Assembly (NCBI GenBank): GCA_964626885.1
Contig: CAZVJA010000261.1
Span: 1-6,762 of the forward strand
Length of the DNA: 6,762 nt
DNA from: CAZVJA01 sp964626885
GTDB taxonomy: Bacteria; Planctomycetota; Planctomycetia; Planctomycetales; Planctomycetaceae
Reading direction: 5' to 3'
Position numbers and translations under genes: made by a program. Below, piece after piece: positions 6,313 through 6,762 of this stretch (positions are counted from its first letter, which is position 1; every line of letters begins with the position of its first letter). The notes beneath the pieces are model-generated. The model was not told where the DNA came from. It worked only from the letters and a program-made list of their open reading frames with translations, and made no database searches.

Positions 6313-6318
6313 AAGGAG
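6313..6318 (+). promoter_or_regulatory. Ribosome-binding site that fixes the PTS IIA start
   Basis: AAGGAG ends 6 nt before the ATG at 6325. It favours this start over the in-frame ATG at 6268, which has no SD and would add 19 residues unlike the family. Confidence 0.75.
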
Positions 6319-6324
6319 CGATTC

Positions 6325-6732
6325 ATGAAGTTGTCGGACTTCGTGGTTCCGGAAGCAATTGTGCCCAATTTGGTCGCGAACTCGAAAGAGAACGCGATCC
6401 GGTTAATGGTCCAAAGTCTCAGGGATGCCGGCAGCATCAAGCCGGCTGATGAAGAAAGCATCGTGGCGGCGATCCTGAAGCGCGAGGAGCTGGGATCGAC
6501 CGGCATCGGCATGGGAGTCGCCGTGCCGCATACCAAACACCCCTCGGTCGACAAGCTGATCGCGACGGTGGCGTTGGCCAAGGAAGGGGTCGATTTCGCG
6601 AGTCTGGACGGTGAGGATGTTTTTATCTTATTCCTGCTTGTCTCCCCTCCCGATCGTCCGGGAGTTCATATGCGCGGCCTGGAAAACATTTCCCGTCATT
6701 TACGCAACCAGATCTTCAGTATCTTCCTGTAG
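6325..6732 (+). CDS. ptsN: PTS IIA (fructose/nitrogen-type, PtsN-like), cut short by an in-frame amber codon
   Basis: The 135-residue frame starts MKLSDFVVPEAI, the usual start of PtsN-like IIA proteins, after a strong SD. The phosphorylation-site region is intact: GMGVAVPHTKHPSV (62-75) with the active His at 69. The LDGEDVFILFLLVSPPD strand region (93-110) and HMRGLENISRHLR (115-127) also match the family. PtsN-like IIA accepts phosphate from HPr and acts as a regulator of metabolism, not in sugar uptake. The frame stops at TAG 6730-6732, but the same frame continues as QSTTKDAVME to the window edge, much like the last helix of normal 150-160-residue members. So about the last 20 residues appear cut off by one base change, a sequencing error, or a real shortening. 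An upstream hpf supports ptsN over a sugar-specific IIA. No clear promoter is seen in the 273-nt gap. Confidence 0.88.
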   Translation: MKLSDFVVPEAIVPNLVANSKENAIRLMVQSLRDAGSIKPADEESIVAAILKREELGSTGIGMGVAVPHTKHPSVDKLIATVALAKEGVDFASLDGEDVFILFLLVSPPDRPGVHMRGLENISRHLRNQIFSIFL

Positions 6733-6762
6733 CAGTCGACGACCAAAGATGCAGTCATGGAA

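Noticed and set aside
6187..6324. Upstream starts for the PTS IIA gene, including ATG 6268
   Set aside because: The extension is not family-like and has no SD, whereas ATG 6325 has AAGGAG 6 nt upstream and gives the normal N-terminus.

Overview
The window reads as a chromosomal segment of a member of the Planctomycetota. This rests on gene style, not a database match: a secreted BNR-type sialidase next to a secreted PHP metallohydrolase, a small FHA protein with an acidic tail paired with an RsgA whose N-terminus is very basic, a small Cys-lipoprotein with no recognised family, an hpf-ptsN pair, and high-GC coding sequence in which only some genes have a Shine-Dalgarno (SD) motif. No phage, transposon, CRISPR or defence genes are visible. 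Most of the window is housekeeping.

Layout. (1) 1-586, minus: the N-terminal 195 codons of an exported sialidase-like protein that runs off the left edge. It diverges from (2) 856-2193, plus, an exported PHP-domain metallohydrolase; the 269-nt gap between them holds a candidate promoter and a perfect hairpin. (3) 3892 down to 2207, minus: an FHA-domain gene followed after 60 nt by rsgA, probably one transcript from a promoter at 3957-3985. rsgA converges on the PHP gene with only 13 nt between stop codons. (4) 4250-4660, plus: rnpB, the type A RNase P RNA, with a promoter directly upstream and a T-rich tract directly after its closing helix. (5) 4877-5308, plus: a small putative lipoprotein behind a hairpin-containing leader. 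(6) 5701-6051 and 6325-6732, plus: hpf (ribosome hibernation) and a PTS IIA gene of the ptsN type, each with an AAGGAG ribosome-binding site that fixes the start. A good vegetative promoter precedes hpf.

Functional theme. rsgA (30S maturation), rnpB (tRNA maturation) and hpf (ribosome hibernation) all serve the translation apparatus. The hpf-ptsN neighbourhood is a conserved bacterial theme linked to regulatory PTS and often to HPr kinase, which could lie just past the right edge.

Points most worth a second look: the PTS IIA frame is cut by an in-frame amber codon although family-like sequence continues past it to the window edge; the RNase P RNA seems to lack the usual GGU that pairs with the tRNA 3' CCA; and rsgA starts at a GTG with an out-of-frame ATG and two tandem A-AAA-AAC heptamers positioned so that a -1 slip would enter the rsgA frame. 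I see no convincing wholly new system here.
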